From: Roseiarcus sp036513315
GTDB lineage: Bacteria > Pseudomonadota > Alphaproteobacteria > Rhizobiales > Beijerinckiaceae
Length of the DNA stretch: 64,000 bases
Reading direction: 5' to 3'
Assembly (NCBI GenBank): GCA_036513315.1
Contig: DATBZF010000046.1
Location: forward strand, 1-64,000
Position numbers and translations under genes: made by a program. Shown here in pieces: positions 1 through 8,634 of the stretch (position 1 is the stretch's first letter; the number at the start of each line of letters is the position of its first letter). Below the pieces are notes generated by a model. That model did not search any database, was not told the DNA's origin, and was given only the letters and a program-made list of their open reading frames with translations.

Positions 1-86
1 CCATCCACGCCGAGCCGTTGCAAGAAACCTTCAAAGTTGGCGTCTTCCGCACGGCGTGGATGCCCGGGACAAGCCCGGCCATGACG
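1..86. repeat. Palindromic intergenic repeat (REP-like)
   Basis: An inverted pair, CATCCACGCCG near position 2 and CGGCGTGGATG near 52-62, brackets about 40 bp and is followed by GGGACAAGCCCGGCCATGAC. This wording (GTGGATG-CCCGGGACAAGCCCGGCCATGAC) is a familiar dispersed intergenic repeat of Rhizobiales genomes. Related CCCGGCC-type pieces recur at about 8505 and 8817 in this window. The remaining bases up to 193 show no gene. Confidence 0.6.
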
Positions 87-193
87 TCAAAGGACGGCGC
101 GTACTCCAATTGCATCTTCGGGTCCGCAAGTTTTCGTGTCCTCGGACAACCCTGCAGCCGGCGGGAGAGGCGCTTATCCGGCCGCCGATCAGA

Positions 194-1057
194 TCACACA
201 ACGCTCCGATGGCGCGCGATGCAGGTCTCGATGACATCGGCGATCGGCTCGCGCCACCAGCGCTCGGAAAAAATCTCCACCTCTACGAAACCGTCAAAGC
301 CCTGTTCCTCGACTGCGGCGCGCAAGCGGCGAATCTCGATGATCCCGTCGCCCATCATGCCGCGGTCGTTGAGCAGGTCCGTCGTCGGCACGAGCCAGTC
401 GCAGACGTGAAATGCGAGCAGCCGCTCGCGCCCGGCGCGTTTGATCTGCGCAGGCAAGTCCGGGTCCCACCAGACATGGTAGAGATCGACGGCGACGCCG
501 AGATCGCCGCTGCGCCTAGGGTCTAGCCGGTCGCAGAGATCGAGCGCCTGAGCGAGCGTGTTGACACAGGCGCGATCGGCCGCATACATCGGATGCAGGG
601 GCTCGAGAGCGAGCGGCATCCCGGCTGAGCGCGAATAATCGAGCAGTTCCGCCAATCCGGCTTCGACCTGCGCGCGCGCCGCGACAATATCCCTGGACGC
701 GACGCTCCCCGGACGCGAATATTGCGGCAGGCCGCCGACGACGAGGACGAGGCATGGCGCGCCCAGCGCTTTGGCCTCATCCACCGCGCGGCGATTGTCG
801 TCGCGCGCCCGGCCCACTTGCGCGGCATCGGCCGGAAACATGCCGCCGCGGCAATAACCCGACAGCGCGAGCCCGGCATGCCTCACAGCCAGCGCGGCGC
901 GATTCAAACCGACGGCTGCGACCTGATCGCGCCAGGGCGCGATCGCGCGCACTTGGCCGCGCGCGCAGGCATCGACGATGCCGAGGAAATCGGCCTGTTT
1001 GCGGAGCGTCGCAGTATTGATCGACAGCCAGCGATGATCGCGCGAGAAGTCGCGCAT
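194..1057 (-). CDS. Sugar phosphate isomerase/epimerase family protein (TIM barrel)
   Basis: This 287-residue protein has the xylose-isomerase-like TIM barrel pattern of the AP-endonuclease-2/IolE family: LALEPLHPM in the middle, DLYHVWWDP with an acidic/His metal site, FHVCDW, and FVEVEIFSERWW near the end. The usual role is isomerisation or epimerisation of a sugar or keto-sugar with a divalent metal. The ATG lies 1 nt after the stop of the upstream DUF993 gene, so the two are translationally linked and an internal ATG of the longer frame was chosen. It is the last gene of the three-gene operon. The substrate is unknown. Family call is firm; the exact reaction is not. Confidence 0.85.
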   Translation of the reverse strand: MRDFSRDHRWLSINTATLRKQADFLGIVDACARGQVRAIAPWRDQVAAVGLNRAALAVRHAGLALSGYCRGGMFPADAAQVGRARDDNRRAVDEAKALGAPCLVLVVGGLPQYSRPGSVASRDIVAARAQVEAGLAELLDYSRSAGMPLALEPLHPMYAADRACVNTLAQALDLCDRLDPRRSGDLGVAVDLYHVWWDPDLPAQIKRAGRERLLAFHVCDWLVPTTDLLNDRGMMGDGIIEIRRLRAAVEEQGFDGFVEVEIFSERWWREPIADVIETCIARHRSVV

Positions 1058-1058
1058 T

Positions 1059-2252
1059 TCAGCCCTCGAAGCCGCGCACGGCGAGCGCCGCGCGCATGCG
1101 GGCGGCCGCCTGTTCGGGATCGCGCAGCAGGCCGGCCTGATCGGCGAGGCGGAACAATTCTGCAAGATGTAGCGTCGAGCGCGCGCTTTCCTGCCCGCCG
1201 ACCATGGTGAAATGATCCTGATGGCCGTTGAGATAGGCCATGAACACGACGCCGGTCTTGTAGAAACGCGTCGGCGCCTGGAAGATATGGCGCGACAGCG
1301 GCACGGTCGGCGCGAGAATGTCGTGGAACGAGGCCGTATCGCCGGCGGCGAGGCTCGCCAGAGCGGCGGAAGCGGCCGGCGCGATGGCGTCGAAAATGCC
1401 GAGCAGCGCATGCGAATAACCCTGCGCATCGCCGCCGATCAATTCCGCATAGTTGAAATCGTCGCCCGTATACATGCGCACATCAGGCGCCAGGCGCCGG
1501 CGCATCGTGATCTCCTTGTCCTTGTCGAGCAGCGATATTTTGACGCCGTCGACCTTGGCGGCGTTGGCGTTGATGACTGCCACCGCCGTCTCCATCGCGC
1601 GATCGAGGTCCCTGGCGCCCCAATAGCCAGCGAGCGCGGGATCGAACATATCGCCGAGCCAGTGCAGGATCACCGGCTCACGCGACTGGCGCAGAATGCG
1701 CTCATAGACTTTCAGATAATCGTCGGCGTCGCGGGCGACCCGCGCCAGCGCCCGCGACGCCATCAGGATGATGCGTCCGCCCACGTCCTCGATCGCCGAA
1801 ACCTGCTCCTCATAAGCGCGGATGACATCGTCGAGGCTGTGCGCGCCGGTCGTCGACAGATGGTCCGTGCCGGCGCCCGAGAAGACCAGCGCGCCGCCGC
1901 GCGCCTTGGCGGCGGCGACCGAGCGACGAATGAGTTCGAGCGAATTCGGCCAATCCATGCCCATGCCGCGCTGCGCGGTATCCATCGCCTCGGCGACGCC
2001 GAGGCCGAGGTCCCAGAGATATTCGCGAAAGCCGATCGTCTTGTCCCAATCGATCGCGATATCGAGCCACGGATCGCTTGGCGCGAGCGGATCGGCGACG
2101 ACATGCCCGGCCGAGAAGGCAATGCGATTGAAGGGGCGCGCTGCGCGGAGCGGGAAGTCGCGGGGTGCGCTCAGCCGATAGGTCTCGACGGAGCGGTCGG
2201 GGCGCGGCAAACGAATACTTGCGCGGAAAAGCTGCGATACGTGCTTGTCCAT
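1059..2252 (-). CDS. DUF993 family protein (dihydrodipicolinate synthase-like fold)
   Basis: The 397-residue product resembles the DUF993 family (PF06187), annotated as dihydrodipicolinate-synthase-like TIM barrels. Visible features are a long N-terminal section, the GAGTDHL stretch, ILHWLGDMFDPALAGYWG, and DGVKISLLDKDKE, where the lysine of the GVKIS strand sits where Schiff-base lysines lie in class I aldolases/lyases. An aldol or retro-aldol step on an oxidised sugar acid is an inference. It starts 8 bp after the dehydrogenase stop and precedes the isomerase by 1 nt, so it sits in the middle of one operon. No experimentally fixed function is known to me for this family. Confidence 0.8.
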   Translation of the reverse strand: MDKHVSQLFRASIRLPRPDRSVETYRLSAPRDFPLRAARPFNRIAFSAGHVVADPLAPSDPWLDIAIDWDKTIGFREYLWDLGLGVAEAMDTAQRGMGMDWPNSLELIRRSVAAAKARGGALVFSGAGTDHLSTTGAHSLDDVIRAYEEQVSAIEDVGGRIILMASRALARVARDADDYLKVYERILRQSREPVILHWLGDMFDPALAGYWGARDLDRAMETAVAVINANAAKVDGVKISLLDKDKEITMRRRLAPDVRMYTGDDFNYAELIGGDAQGYSHALLGIFDAIAPAASAALASLAAGDTASFHDILAPTVPLSRHIFQAPTRFYKTGVVFMAYLNGHQDHFTMVGGQESARSTLHLAELFRLADQAGLLRDPEQAAARMRAALAVRGFEG

Positions 2253-2260
2253 CGTGACCC

Positions 2261-3412
2261 TCAAAGCTTGAGCTCGGGAACGTCGACCCAGCGCCGTTCC
2301 TTCCAGCTCGTCAAAGCGCATTCTACCAGTTGCACGCCCTTGGCGCCTTCCAGAAGCGTGTGATGATAGGGCGCATTCTCGTATAAATGGCGGATGAACA
2401 TCTCCCATTGCGCCTTGAAGCCATTGTCGAAGATCTCGGTGTCGGGGACCTCTTCCCACTGTTCATTGAAAACCATGGTCTGCGGCACATCCGGGTTCCA
2501 GATGGGACGCGGCGTATTCACGCGGTTCTGGGTGACGCATCGGGTCAGGCCCGCCACCGCCGAACCATGCGTTCCATCGACCTGGAAGGTGACGAGATCG
2601 TCGCGCTTGACCCTGACGCACCAGGACGAATTGATATGGGCCACGATCCCGCCTTCGAGCTGGAAAGTGGCGTAGGCGGCGTCATCGGCGTCGGCGTGGT
2701 AGCGCACGCCTCTCTCGTCGACGCGCTCCTGGATATGATTGGCGCCGAGGCAGCTCACCGACTTCACAGTCCCGAACAGATTGTCGAGCACATACCGCCA
2801 GTGACACAGCATATCCAGAATGACGCCGCCGCCTTCCGATTTCTTATAGTTCCAGCTCGGCCGTTGCGCCGATTGCAAATCGCCCTCGAAAACCCAATAG
2901 CCGAACTCGCCGCGCACCGAGAGAATGCGGCCGAAGAAGCCGGCCTTCTTCAACATCGCGAGTTTTTTCAGACCCGGCAGGAATAATTTATCCTGCACCA
3001 CGCCGTTCTTGACGCCGCGCTCCCTCGCGAACCTGGCGACATCAAGCGCATCGGCGAGGGATTCGGCGATCGGCTTTTCGCAATAGATATGCTTGCCGGC
3101 CTTGATCGCCTTGGTCAGAAGGCCGGTGCGCATTTGTGTCGAGCCGGCGTCGAAGAACAGAATGTCATTGCTGTCCGCCAACGCCGCGTCGAGATCAGTC
3201 GTCATGCGCGCGATATTGTGGCGCCGGCCGATCTCTTCTAGCTTTTGGCAATTGCGGCCGACTAGGATCGGATCGGGCGTCACGCGATCGCCGTTGGCGA
3301 GCGCGAGCCCGCCCTGGTCGCGGATCGCGCAGATCGAACGCACCAGATGCTGGTTATAGCCCATGCGCCCGGTCACGCCATGCATGACGACCCCAAGGCG
3401 ATGACTGGCCAT
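2261..3412 (-). CDS. Gfo/Idh/MocA family NAD(P)-dependent oxidoreductase
   Basis: The 383-residue protein begins with a Rossmann loop GVTGRMG (residues 12-18), continues to CEKPIAES with the family-defining EKP at residues 112-114, and has DMLCHW in the C-terminal substrate domain, where the family carries its catalytic Asp/His. It should oxidise a sugar, polyol or sugar derivative at a hydroxyl using NAD(P). The ATG at 3412 follows a GGGGGA ribosome site about 8 nt upstream; the reading frame extends further but without support. It is the first gene of the operon with DUF993 and isomerase genes, and a TetR-type palindrome lies 46 bp upstream of its start. Substrate not identifiable from sequence. 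Confidence 0.9.
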   Translation of the reverse strand: MASHRLGVVMHGVTGRMGYNQHLVRSICAIRDQGGLALANGDRVTPDPILVGRNCQKLEEIGRRHNIARMTTDLDAALADSNDILFFDAGSTQMRTGLLTKAIKAGKHIYCEKPIAESLADALDVARFARERGVKNGVVQDKLFLPGLKKLAMLKKAGFFGRILSVRGEFGYWVFEGDLQSAQRPSWNYKKSEGGGVILDMLCHWRYVLDNLFGTVKSVSCLGANHIQERVDERGVRYHADADDAAYATFQLEGGIVAHINSSWCVRVKRDDLVTFQVDGTHGSAVAGLTRCVTQNRVNTPRPIWNPDVPQTMVFNEQWEEVPDTEIFDNGFKAQWEMFIRHLYENAPYHHTLLEGAKGVQLVECALTSWKERRWVDVPELKL

Positions 3413-3457
3413 GACGCATTTCCCCCGAGGTGGCGAGAGTTTGAACAGGTCGCCATA

Positions 3458-3471
3458 TAACCATTTGGTTA
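3458..3471. promoter_or_regulatory. Candidate TetR operator TAACCA-N2-TGGTTA, copy 1
   Basis: The 14-bp sequence TAACCATTTGGTTA is a palindrome with 6-bp arms and a 2-bp spacer. It lies in the gap between the TetR gene and the Gfo/Idh operon, 46 bp upstream of the operon start. The same arms recur at 4527-4540 in front of the TetR gene. Identical arms at both promoters of a local regulator's neighbourhood are what an autoregulating TetR repressor produces. Confidence 0.7.
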
Positions 3472-3560
3472 CAAGATGACCGAGGAGCGCCGGCCCGTCA
3501 AGAGGCGTGCGGCGCCGGGCGGTCCCGAAGCAGCGCCCCTCCGCGCATTCAACGACTCGC

Positions 3561-4349
3561 TTAAGCCCTGAGATACGACAGGACGACATCCTCGATTTGC
3601 GCGCCCCAGGCGTCGAGTTCGCCCTCCGCAGCGAGGTCGCGCCGGAAGATCGTCGACAGCGTCCAACGGTTCGACAAGTAGAAGAAACCCAGCGCGGCAA
3701 TGCTGATATAGGTTTTCACCGGGTCGGCGCCATGACGAAACTGTCCGCTCGCCGCGCCGCGCCGCAGCAGCGTGGCGATTTGAGCGATCAACGGCGAATG
3801 CAGGTCGAATATCCTGGCGGAGCGTTTGAGGTAGCGCGCCCGATGGAGATTCTCCGTCGCCAGCAGACTCAGAAACTCCGGGTGATCAAGAAAATAGCGC
3901 CAGGTGAATTGGATGAGTTCGCGCATGCCTTCGATCGGATCGCGGTCGGCGAGATGGAGCCGCGTCTCCGCCGAACGGATGGCGACATAGGCGCCTTCCA
4001 GCACCGCCAGATAGAGCGCGTCCTTTCCGCCGAAATAGTGATAGAGCATGCGCTTGTTGATGTTGGCGCGCGCCGCGATTGTGTTGATGCGGGCGCCGCC
4101 AAATCCCTTCTCCGAAAACTCCTTGACGGCGGCGCCGAGGATCGCCGCGCTGGTGCGTTGCGGGTCGCGGGTCGCCGGCTGCTTCGCCCCCGCCCGCTCC
4201 GCCTTGGGCTTCGACGCGGGGCGATCCTTGGCGGCCGCGCGCGTCGTCGCCTCTTCGTTGATGCGTGACGATGGCGCGGCGCCGGGGGGGCGCCGGATCT
4301 TTTTTCGCCCCATTGCGCCAGTAAAGAGGCTGCGGCCATGGTCGCTCAT
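3561..4349 (-). CDS. TetR/AcrR family transcriptional regulator
   Basis: The 262-residue product has a low-complexity Lys/Ala/Arg-rich N-terminal tail of about 60 residues, then a classic TetR helix-turn-helix: ILGAAVKEFSEKGF at about 70-83, INTIAARANINKRMLYHYF at about 88-106. The C-terminal ligand domain is helical and of no recognised subtype. An alternative ATG at 4313 would drop 12 residues of the tail. It is transcribed in the same direction as the Gfo/Idh operon but has its own promoter region. Palindromes with TAACCA/TGGTTA arms in front of both units suggest that it represses itself and the catabolic operon; the ligand is probably the pathway substrate or an intermediate. Confidence 0.88.
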   Translation of the reverse strand: MSDHGRSLFTGAMGRKKIRRPPGAAPSSRINEEATTRAAAKDRPASKPKAERAGAKQPATRDPQRTSAAILGAAVKEFSEKGFGGARINTIAARANINKRMLYHYFGGKDALYLAVLEGAYVAIRSAETRLHLADRDPIEGMRELIQFTWRYFLDHPEFLSLLATENLHRARYLKRSARIFDLHSPLIAQIATLLRRGAASGQFRHGADPVKTYISIAALGFFYLSNRWTLSTIFRRDLAAEGELDAWGAQIEDVVLSYLRA

Positions 4350-4526
4350 GAAACCTCAAAAAAGCGCTGGAAGGGAATTCTTGTTAAACGTCGCCGCGGC
4401 GCGCCGCCATCGCAGACGACTATATAGCAACAAGATATCGCGGCGGCACAGCGCGCTCGCCGGCGACGGTCCCTCCGCTGGGGGCGCCAATGAGCCCCGA
4501 CAGGGTGAAGCGACCGCAAAGATATG

Positions 4527-4540
4527 TAACCAACTGGTTA
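4527..4540. promoter_or_regulatory. Candidate TetR operator TAACCA-N2-TGGTTA, copy 2
   Basis: TAACCAACTGGTTA has the same arms as the site at 3458 and differs only in the 2-bp spacer. It sits in the divergent gap between the TetR gene (minus strand) and the MFS transporter gene (plus strand), so it could control both. A second, imperfect palindrome, GCGGTTAATTTACCGC at 4637-4652, lies closer to the MFS start. The rest of the 4350-4672 gap shows no gene. Confidence 0.7.
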
Positions 4541-4672
4541 TAAAGCAGTCGAGAACGGGCTTCAACCCTCGCATTCCAAACGGCTTTGCCGCCTCGGCGA
4601 CCGCCTTTCAGTCGTGCTGCCGCATTTTGCGGCCTCGCGGTTAATTTACCGCGATTGATATCCGCTCATTGT

Positions 4673-5914
4673 ATGGAAGCGTCCATGACATCGCAGGCGA
4701 CCCCGACTTCGAATGAACAAGCCGCCGCGGAAAGCGTGCCGGCATGGATGACGTTGCTGCTGGCGGCCGCATGCGGGTTGATCGTCGGCAACGTCTATTA
4801 CGCGCAACCCTTGATCGGCTTGATTGCACCGGCGATCGGACTCGATAGTTCAAACTCCGGATTGATCGTCGGCCTCACGCAATGGGGATATTGCATCGGC
4901 CTGCTGCTGCTGGTTCCGCTCGGCGATCTCGTCGAGAATCGGCGACTGATCGTCTATAGTCTGTCCGCCTCGGTTCTCGCTTTGCTGCTGGCTTCGCTCG
5001 CGCCTTCGGCGCCCTGGTTCCTCGCCGCGTGTCTCTTGATTGGCGTCAGTTCGGTCGCCGTGCAGATGCTGGTGCCGATCGCCGCCCATCTCGCTCCCGA
5101 CGCGATCCGCGGCCGGGTCGTCGGCAATGTGATGAGCGGCCTTTTGCTCGGCATCATGCTGGCGCGGCCGGTCTCCAGCCTCGTCGCCAATTATTTTGGA
5201 TGGCGAACCATCTTCGCAGCATCCGCGATTCTGATGGCGGCGCTGGCGCTCGCCCTCAGGGGCCTGCTCCCCGAACGGCGGCCGGACGCCAATCACAGCT
5301 ATGCCGCGCTGATCGGCTCGCTCTGGAAGCTGTTCAAGGAAATGCCGGTCCTGCGTCGGCGCGCGGCCTATCAAACCGCGCAGTTCGCGGCGTTCGGTCT
5401 TTTTTGGACCGCCGTTCCTTTGGAGCTTGCGGGGCCGACTTTCGGTCTGACCCAGCGCGGTATCGCGCTCTTCGCTCTTGCGGGCGCCGCCGGCGCTCTA
5501 TCCGCGCCGATCGCCGGGCGCCTCGCAGACCGAGGCTGGAGCCGCGTCGCGACGGGGGCTTGTTTCGTCATCGTGGCGATTTCGTTCATCCTCGCCTGGT
5601 TCGGCGGCGCCGGCTCGATGATCGCACTGTTGGCGGCGGCGATTCTGCTCGACACCGGCGTGCAGGGCAATCAGGTCATCGGCCAGCGCGCCATCTATGC
5701 GCTCAGCGCGGAATCGCGAAGCCGGTTGAACGGGCTCTATGTCGCGATTTTTTTCGCTGGCGGCGCCATCGGTTCGGCGACGGCAAGCTTCGCCTTTGCG
5801 CGCGGCGGTTGGAGCCTTGTCTGCCTGATCGGCCTGATTTTCCCGATCATCGCCTTGATCCTGCTTGCCGTCGAGTTTGCCAGCCCCTCCGAAGCCCCCG
5901 CACGGCGAGGCTGA
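4673..5914 (+). CDS. MFS transporter (12 TM, drug/sugar exporter type)
   Basis: About 413 residues with twelve hydrophobic segments starting at WMTLLLAAACGLIVGNVYYAQP, the YYAQPL turn being typical of a bacterial major facilitator subgroup annotated as multidrug or arabinose exporters. A cytoplasmic loop with basic residues (PERRPDANH) separates the two six-helix halves. Starts at 4673 (MEASM) or 4685 (MTSQAT) are equally possible. The gene diverges from the TetR gene, and the shared palindrome at 4527 suggests co-regulation with the Gfo/Idh operon. It may import or export the pathway compound; direction and substrate cannot be read from the sequence. Confidence 0.85.
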   Translation: MEASMTSQATPTSNEQAAAESVPAWMTLLLAAACGLIVGNVYYAQPLIGLIAPAIGLDSSNSGLIVGLTQWGYCIGLLLLVPLGDLVENRRLIVYSLSASVLALLLASLAPSAPWFLAACLLIGVSSVAVQMLVPIAAHLAPDAIRGRVVGNVMSGLLLGIMLARPVSSLVANYFGWRTIFAASAILMAALALALRGLLPERRPDANHSYAALIGSLWKLFKEMPVLRRRAAYQTAQFAAFGLFWTAVPLELAGPTFGLTQRGIALFALAGAAGALSAPIAGRLADRGWSRVATGACFVIVAISFILAWFGGAGSMIALLAAAILLDTGVQGNQVIGQRAIYALSAESRSRLNGLYVAIFFAGGAIGSATASFAFARGGWSLVCLIGLIFPIIALILLAVEFASPSEAPARRG

Positions 5915-5916
5915 AT

Positions 5917-6009
5917 GCCTGGGATCGCGGGCGTCCCGCACGTCCTTGCAACGCGAAACAACGAAAGCCGACCTCCAAACAGGCGACCGGGACGATCGCG
6001 ATCCCAGGC
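5917..6009. repeat. Inverted repeat between convergent genes
   Basis: GCCTGGGATCGCG (5917-5929) and its exact reverse complement CGCGATCCCAGGC (5997-6009) flank 67 bp between the stop codons of the MFS and symporter genes. The CTGGGATCGCGGGCGTCCCGC wording is that of a dispersed rhizobial intergenic repeat. It may also serve as a two-way transcription stop, although no T-run follows the stem. Confidence 0.6.
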
Positions 6010-6021
6010 GATCCCAGAATC

Positions 6022-7965
6022 TCAGAGATGCGTCCGGATGCTTTCAAGCTGGGGTTCGATCTCGTCGCTCAGCGGCGTCGACATTTCGAGTTTGTAGGCG
6101 AGCAGCCAGATGAGAAGCACGCCCAGCGCCCACCAGATGATCTGCCATGCCCAAAGCGAGGGAATGCCGAAGAGCCAGGCCGAGGGGCCGGCATTAGGCG
6201 CGCCGAACAAATCCGTTCCGATGACGAGGCCGGGCCCGATCGCGAAGAAGAACCACGCCAGCGTGATCGCCCAGGCGACCGGCCGCCAGAACTGCTTGAC
6301 CGGCGAAGTGGGGCTGGCCTCGGCGAGGAAAGCATGGAACGTCATGCGACGTTCGCGGTCCGCGCGATCCTGCGTGAGCAGCGAGACGATCAGGCAGACC
6401 GCGACATTGCAGGCGATGCCCCAGCCGGCCGAATGAATAGTCCAGGGCCAGCGCCCCCAAGGCAGGTCGACGCCAATGAATTCGGCCAGGCTCAAGCCAA
6501 GCTTGTCGGTGAAAACCACCGTCACCAGGCCGGCGATCAAGCCCGAGATCGCCGCGCGGCGGGTGATCCACGGCAGCCAGCAGATCGCCGCCAGCGCGGG
6601 AAGAAGCTGGAAGCCGGCGGAGAGCGCCAGCGCGCCGAGCTGGACCTGGGCGCCTGAGGAATATGTCGCCATCAGCACCGCAGCGAGCAGGGTCAGGCCG
6701 AGGCCGACCCGCCCGAACAATTTCTGTTGCGCGTCGCTCGCCGCCGGGTTGAGAAAATGCCGATAGAAGTCGCGGGCGAACATCGTGCCGGTTGCGGAGG
6801 AATAGAGCGCCGCGGTCGCCTGGGTCGCCGCCACGCCGGCGACGGCGAGAAGGCCCATGAACCATGGCGCATGGTCGCCAACGGATTTGAGATAATAGGC
6901 GATGAGGCCGGCCTCGCGCCCGCCGTCAAGCAAAGGTAAATCCTGCGCGACGGCAAGACCGGCCTGTGCAACCGGCGCGCTTGCGCCCAGGAACAGCGCG
7001 CCCATGCCCGCGATGATGGCGAAGAATACGAGAATGAGGCCGATCGCCGCGCCGGCCGCCCAGACTTGCTGAGGCGCGAAGCCCCTGAGGTCGCGCGCGG
7101 CAAAGGCGCCGATGGTGAAGGCGGGCGCCAATTGCAGGCCCATCAGGGCGAAACTGTAGGTGAGGACCATCGACGCCGTCCACACGCCGCCCGCGGGGGC
7201 CTCGAGGCCGAGACCGGCGACGAATTGCACGACGCCCGGCGTTTGCAGATAGGCGTTATAGCCCGTCGCCGAGGCGCCCCACGGACCGACTTTCGAAGCG
7301 CCCAGCTTGGCGAGGAGGTCGACGAAACTGCCGAACCCGCCAAGCTTCGCCCAGGCGATAACGCCAATCGCGATATTCGCCGTCGCAAACAGCAAGCCCT
7401 GCAGCGCGCCGACATAGGCGACCGCCCGCATGCCGCCGAGGCAGACATAGAGAAACACCATCGCGGCGAGAAGCCACATTGCGAAGACCCACGGCACCGC
7501 GCCATCCGACAGGATCTGGATCAAATAGCCGGCCGCCGACAATTGCATGCCGAGAAACGGCAGGGCGTAAAGCAACGCGATCAGCAGCACGACCAACCGC
7601 ATGATCTGCCCGCCGAAATAATCGGAGAACATTTCAGCCGGCGTGACATAGCCAAAGCGCCGGCTGAGCATCCATTGGCGCTTGAGGAACAGGATGCCGG
7701 CCAGAGGAATGGCGATCGCACATAAGCCAATCGGAGCGAAGGCGAGCCCGTCGCGAAGGAGCATCGCCGGCAGACCGATCGCGATCCATCCGGTGAAGGA
7801 CATGGCGGTGGCCGCCACGACGAATACCCAGGCCGGGATTTGTCGCTCGGCGAGGAAAAAATCCTCGGCTGTCCGCCCGCCCCGCGCGTTGGCGACGCCC
7901 CAGAATATGCAATAGGCCGCGTAAAGCGCGAAGAAGACGAACAGCCAGACAAGCCTCTCGCTCAT
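6022..7965 (-). CDS. Sodium:solute symporter family protein (SSS)
   Basis: The 647-residue protein has about 13-14 transmembrane helices and SSS family signatures: an N-terminal helix followed by GGRTAEDFFLAER, AMSFTGWIAIGLPAM, the GYVTPAEMFSDYFG stretch, and GMRAVAYVGALQG. Members import organic acids, amino acids, urea or sugars with Na+. The chosen ATG overlaps the upstream small membrane-protein stop by 4 nt (ATGA), so upstream in-frame extension is rejected. The two genes are thus translationally coupled. The C-terminal extension with two extra helices and an acidic tail is longer than in the ActP/PutP types. Substrate unknown. Confidence 0.88.
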   Translation of the reverse strand: MSERLVWLFVFFALYAAYCIFWGVANARGGRTAEDFFLAERQIPAWVFVVAATAMSFTGWIAIGLPAMLLRDGLAFAPIGLCAIAIPLAGILFLKRQWMLSRRFGYVTPAEMFSDYFGGQIMRLVVLLIALLYALPFLGMQLSAAGYLIQILSDGAVPWVFAMWLLAAMVFLYVCLGGMRAVAYVGALQGLLFATANIAIGVIAWAKLGGFGSFVDLLAKLGASKVGPWGASATGYNAYLQTPGVVQFVAGLGLEAPAGGVWTASMVLTYSFALMGLQLAPAFTIGAFAARDLRGFAPQQVWAAGAAIGLILVFFAIIAGMGALFLGASAPVAQAGLAVAQDLPLLDGGREAGLIAYYLKSVGDHAPWFMGLLAVAGVAATQATAALYSSATGTMFARDFYRHFLNPAASDAQQKLFGRVGLGLTLLAAVLMATYSSGAQVQLGALALSAGFQLLPALAAICWLPWITRRAAISGLIAGLVTVVFTDKLGLSLAEFIGVDLPWGRWPWTIHSAGWGIACNVAVCLIVSLLTQDRADRERRMTFHAFLAEASPTSPVKQFWRPVAWAITLAWFFFAIGPGLVIGTDLFGAPNAGPSAWLFGIPSLWAWQIIWWALGVLLIWLLAYKLEMSTPLSDEIEPQLESIRTHL

Positions 7966-8348
7966 GGCTGACGGCGCTCCTGGACATGCAGACGATGCAT
8001 CATCGCGTAGGATTCGCGGATGCCGTAATTGATCATGACATAGACGATGAAACAGCCCATGATCGCGCTGAATCCGGCAAGGCCGATCAGCACATCGGTC
8101 TCGCCGAAGGACGGGTCGAAGAGAGTGCTGGCGATGAAGCAGAACACGCAGACGATGAATATCGTGAGCCCGAGCGCAACTTGCGGATTGGTGAAGCCGA
8201 CGCCGAAAATCCGGTTGATGACGACATGAGCGATGAAACCCGCGACGAAGGCGGCAAATCCGGCGAGCCCACTTATCGGCGCGCTCTCGGAAAATCCCGA
8301 CAGCACGAAACAGAAGCCGAAGCTGGCGAAAAACGCCCAATTGGTCAT
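7962..8348 (-). CDS. Small four-helix membrane protein coupled to the SSS symporter
   Basis: About 128 residues with four predicted membrane helices (WAFFASFGFCFVLSG, a Gly/Ala-rich second, LTIFIVCVFCFIAS, FSAIMGCFIVYVMI) and a basic C-terminal tail. I do not recognise a family. The stop overlaps the symporter ATG, which is the arrangement seen for small accessory subunits of some SSS transporters, so a role as partner subunit is inferred. An upstream start at 8387 would add 13 residues; MTNWAF at 8348 begins just before the first helix and is preferred. Confidence 0.7.
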   Translation of the reverse strand: MTNWAFFASFGFCFVLSGFSESAPISGLAGFAAFVAGFIAHVVINRIFGVGFTNPQVALGLTIFIVCVFCFIASTLFDPSFGETDVLIGLAGFSAIMGCFIVYVMINYGIRESYAMMHRLHVQERRQP

Positions 8349-8634
8349 GACAGCCAATCGATGCTCTGACGATTCGGACGCGATCATGCTTCATAAACCT
8401 CGTCGGCCGAAGCCTGACATGCGGGCTCTGATCTCTCGCGGCGCAAGGCTGTTCAGGGAACAGGATTCGGTTGCCATAATCCGCGCTGTACAATCGCAGC
8501 ACGTCATGCCCGGCCTTGCGCCACGACTGTCCGGTTGAGGAAATCTACGCAACTTGGAGAGCTCACAGATCGCTGAGGATTGAGACGATCTGCATCTCTG
8601 AGGACACGGATTCGAGGGACGAATGGAACGCTGG

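Noticed and set aside
3507..4268. Plus-strand open frame of 253 codons opposite the TetR gene
   Set aside because: The opposite strand carries a clear TetR helix-turn-helix protein; this frame is a composition artefact.
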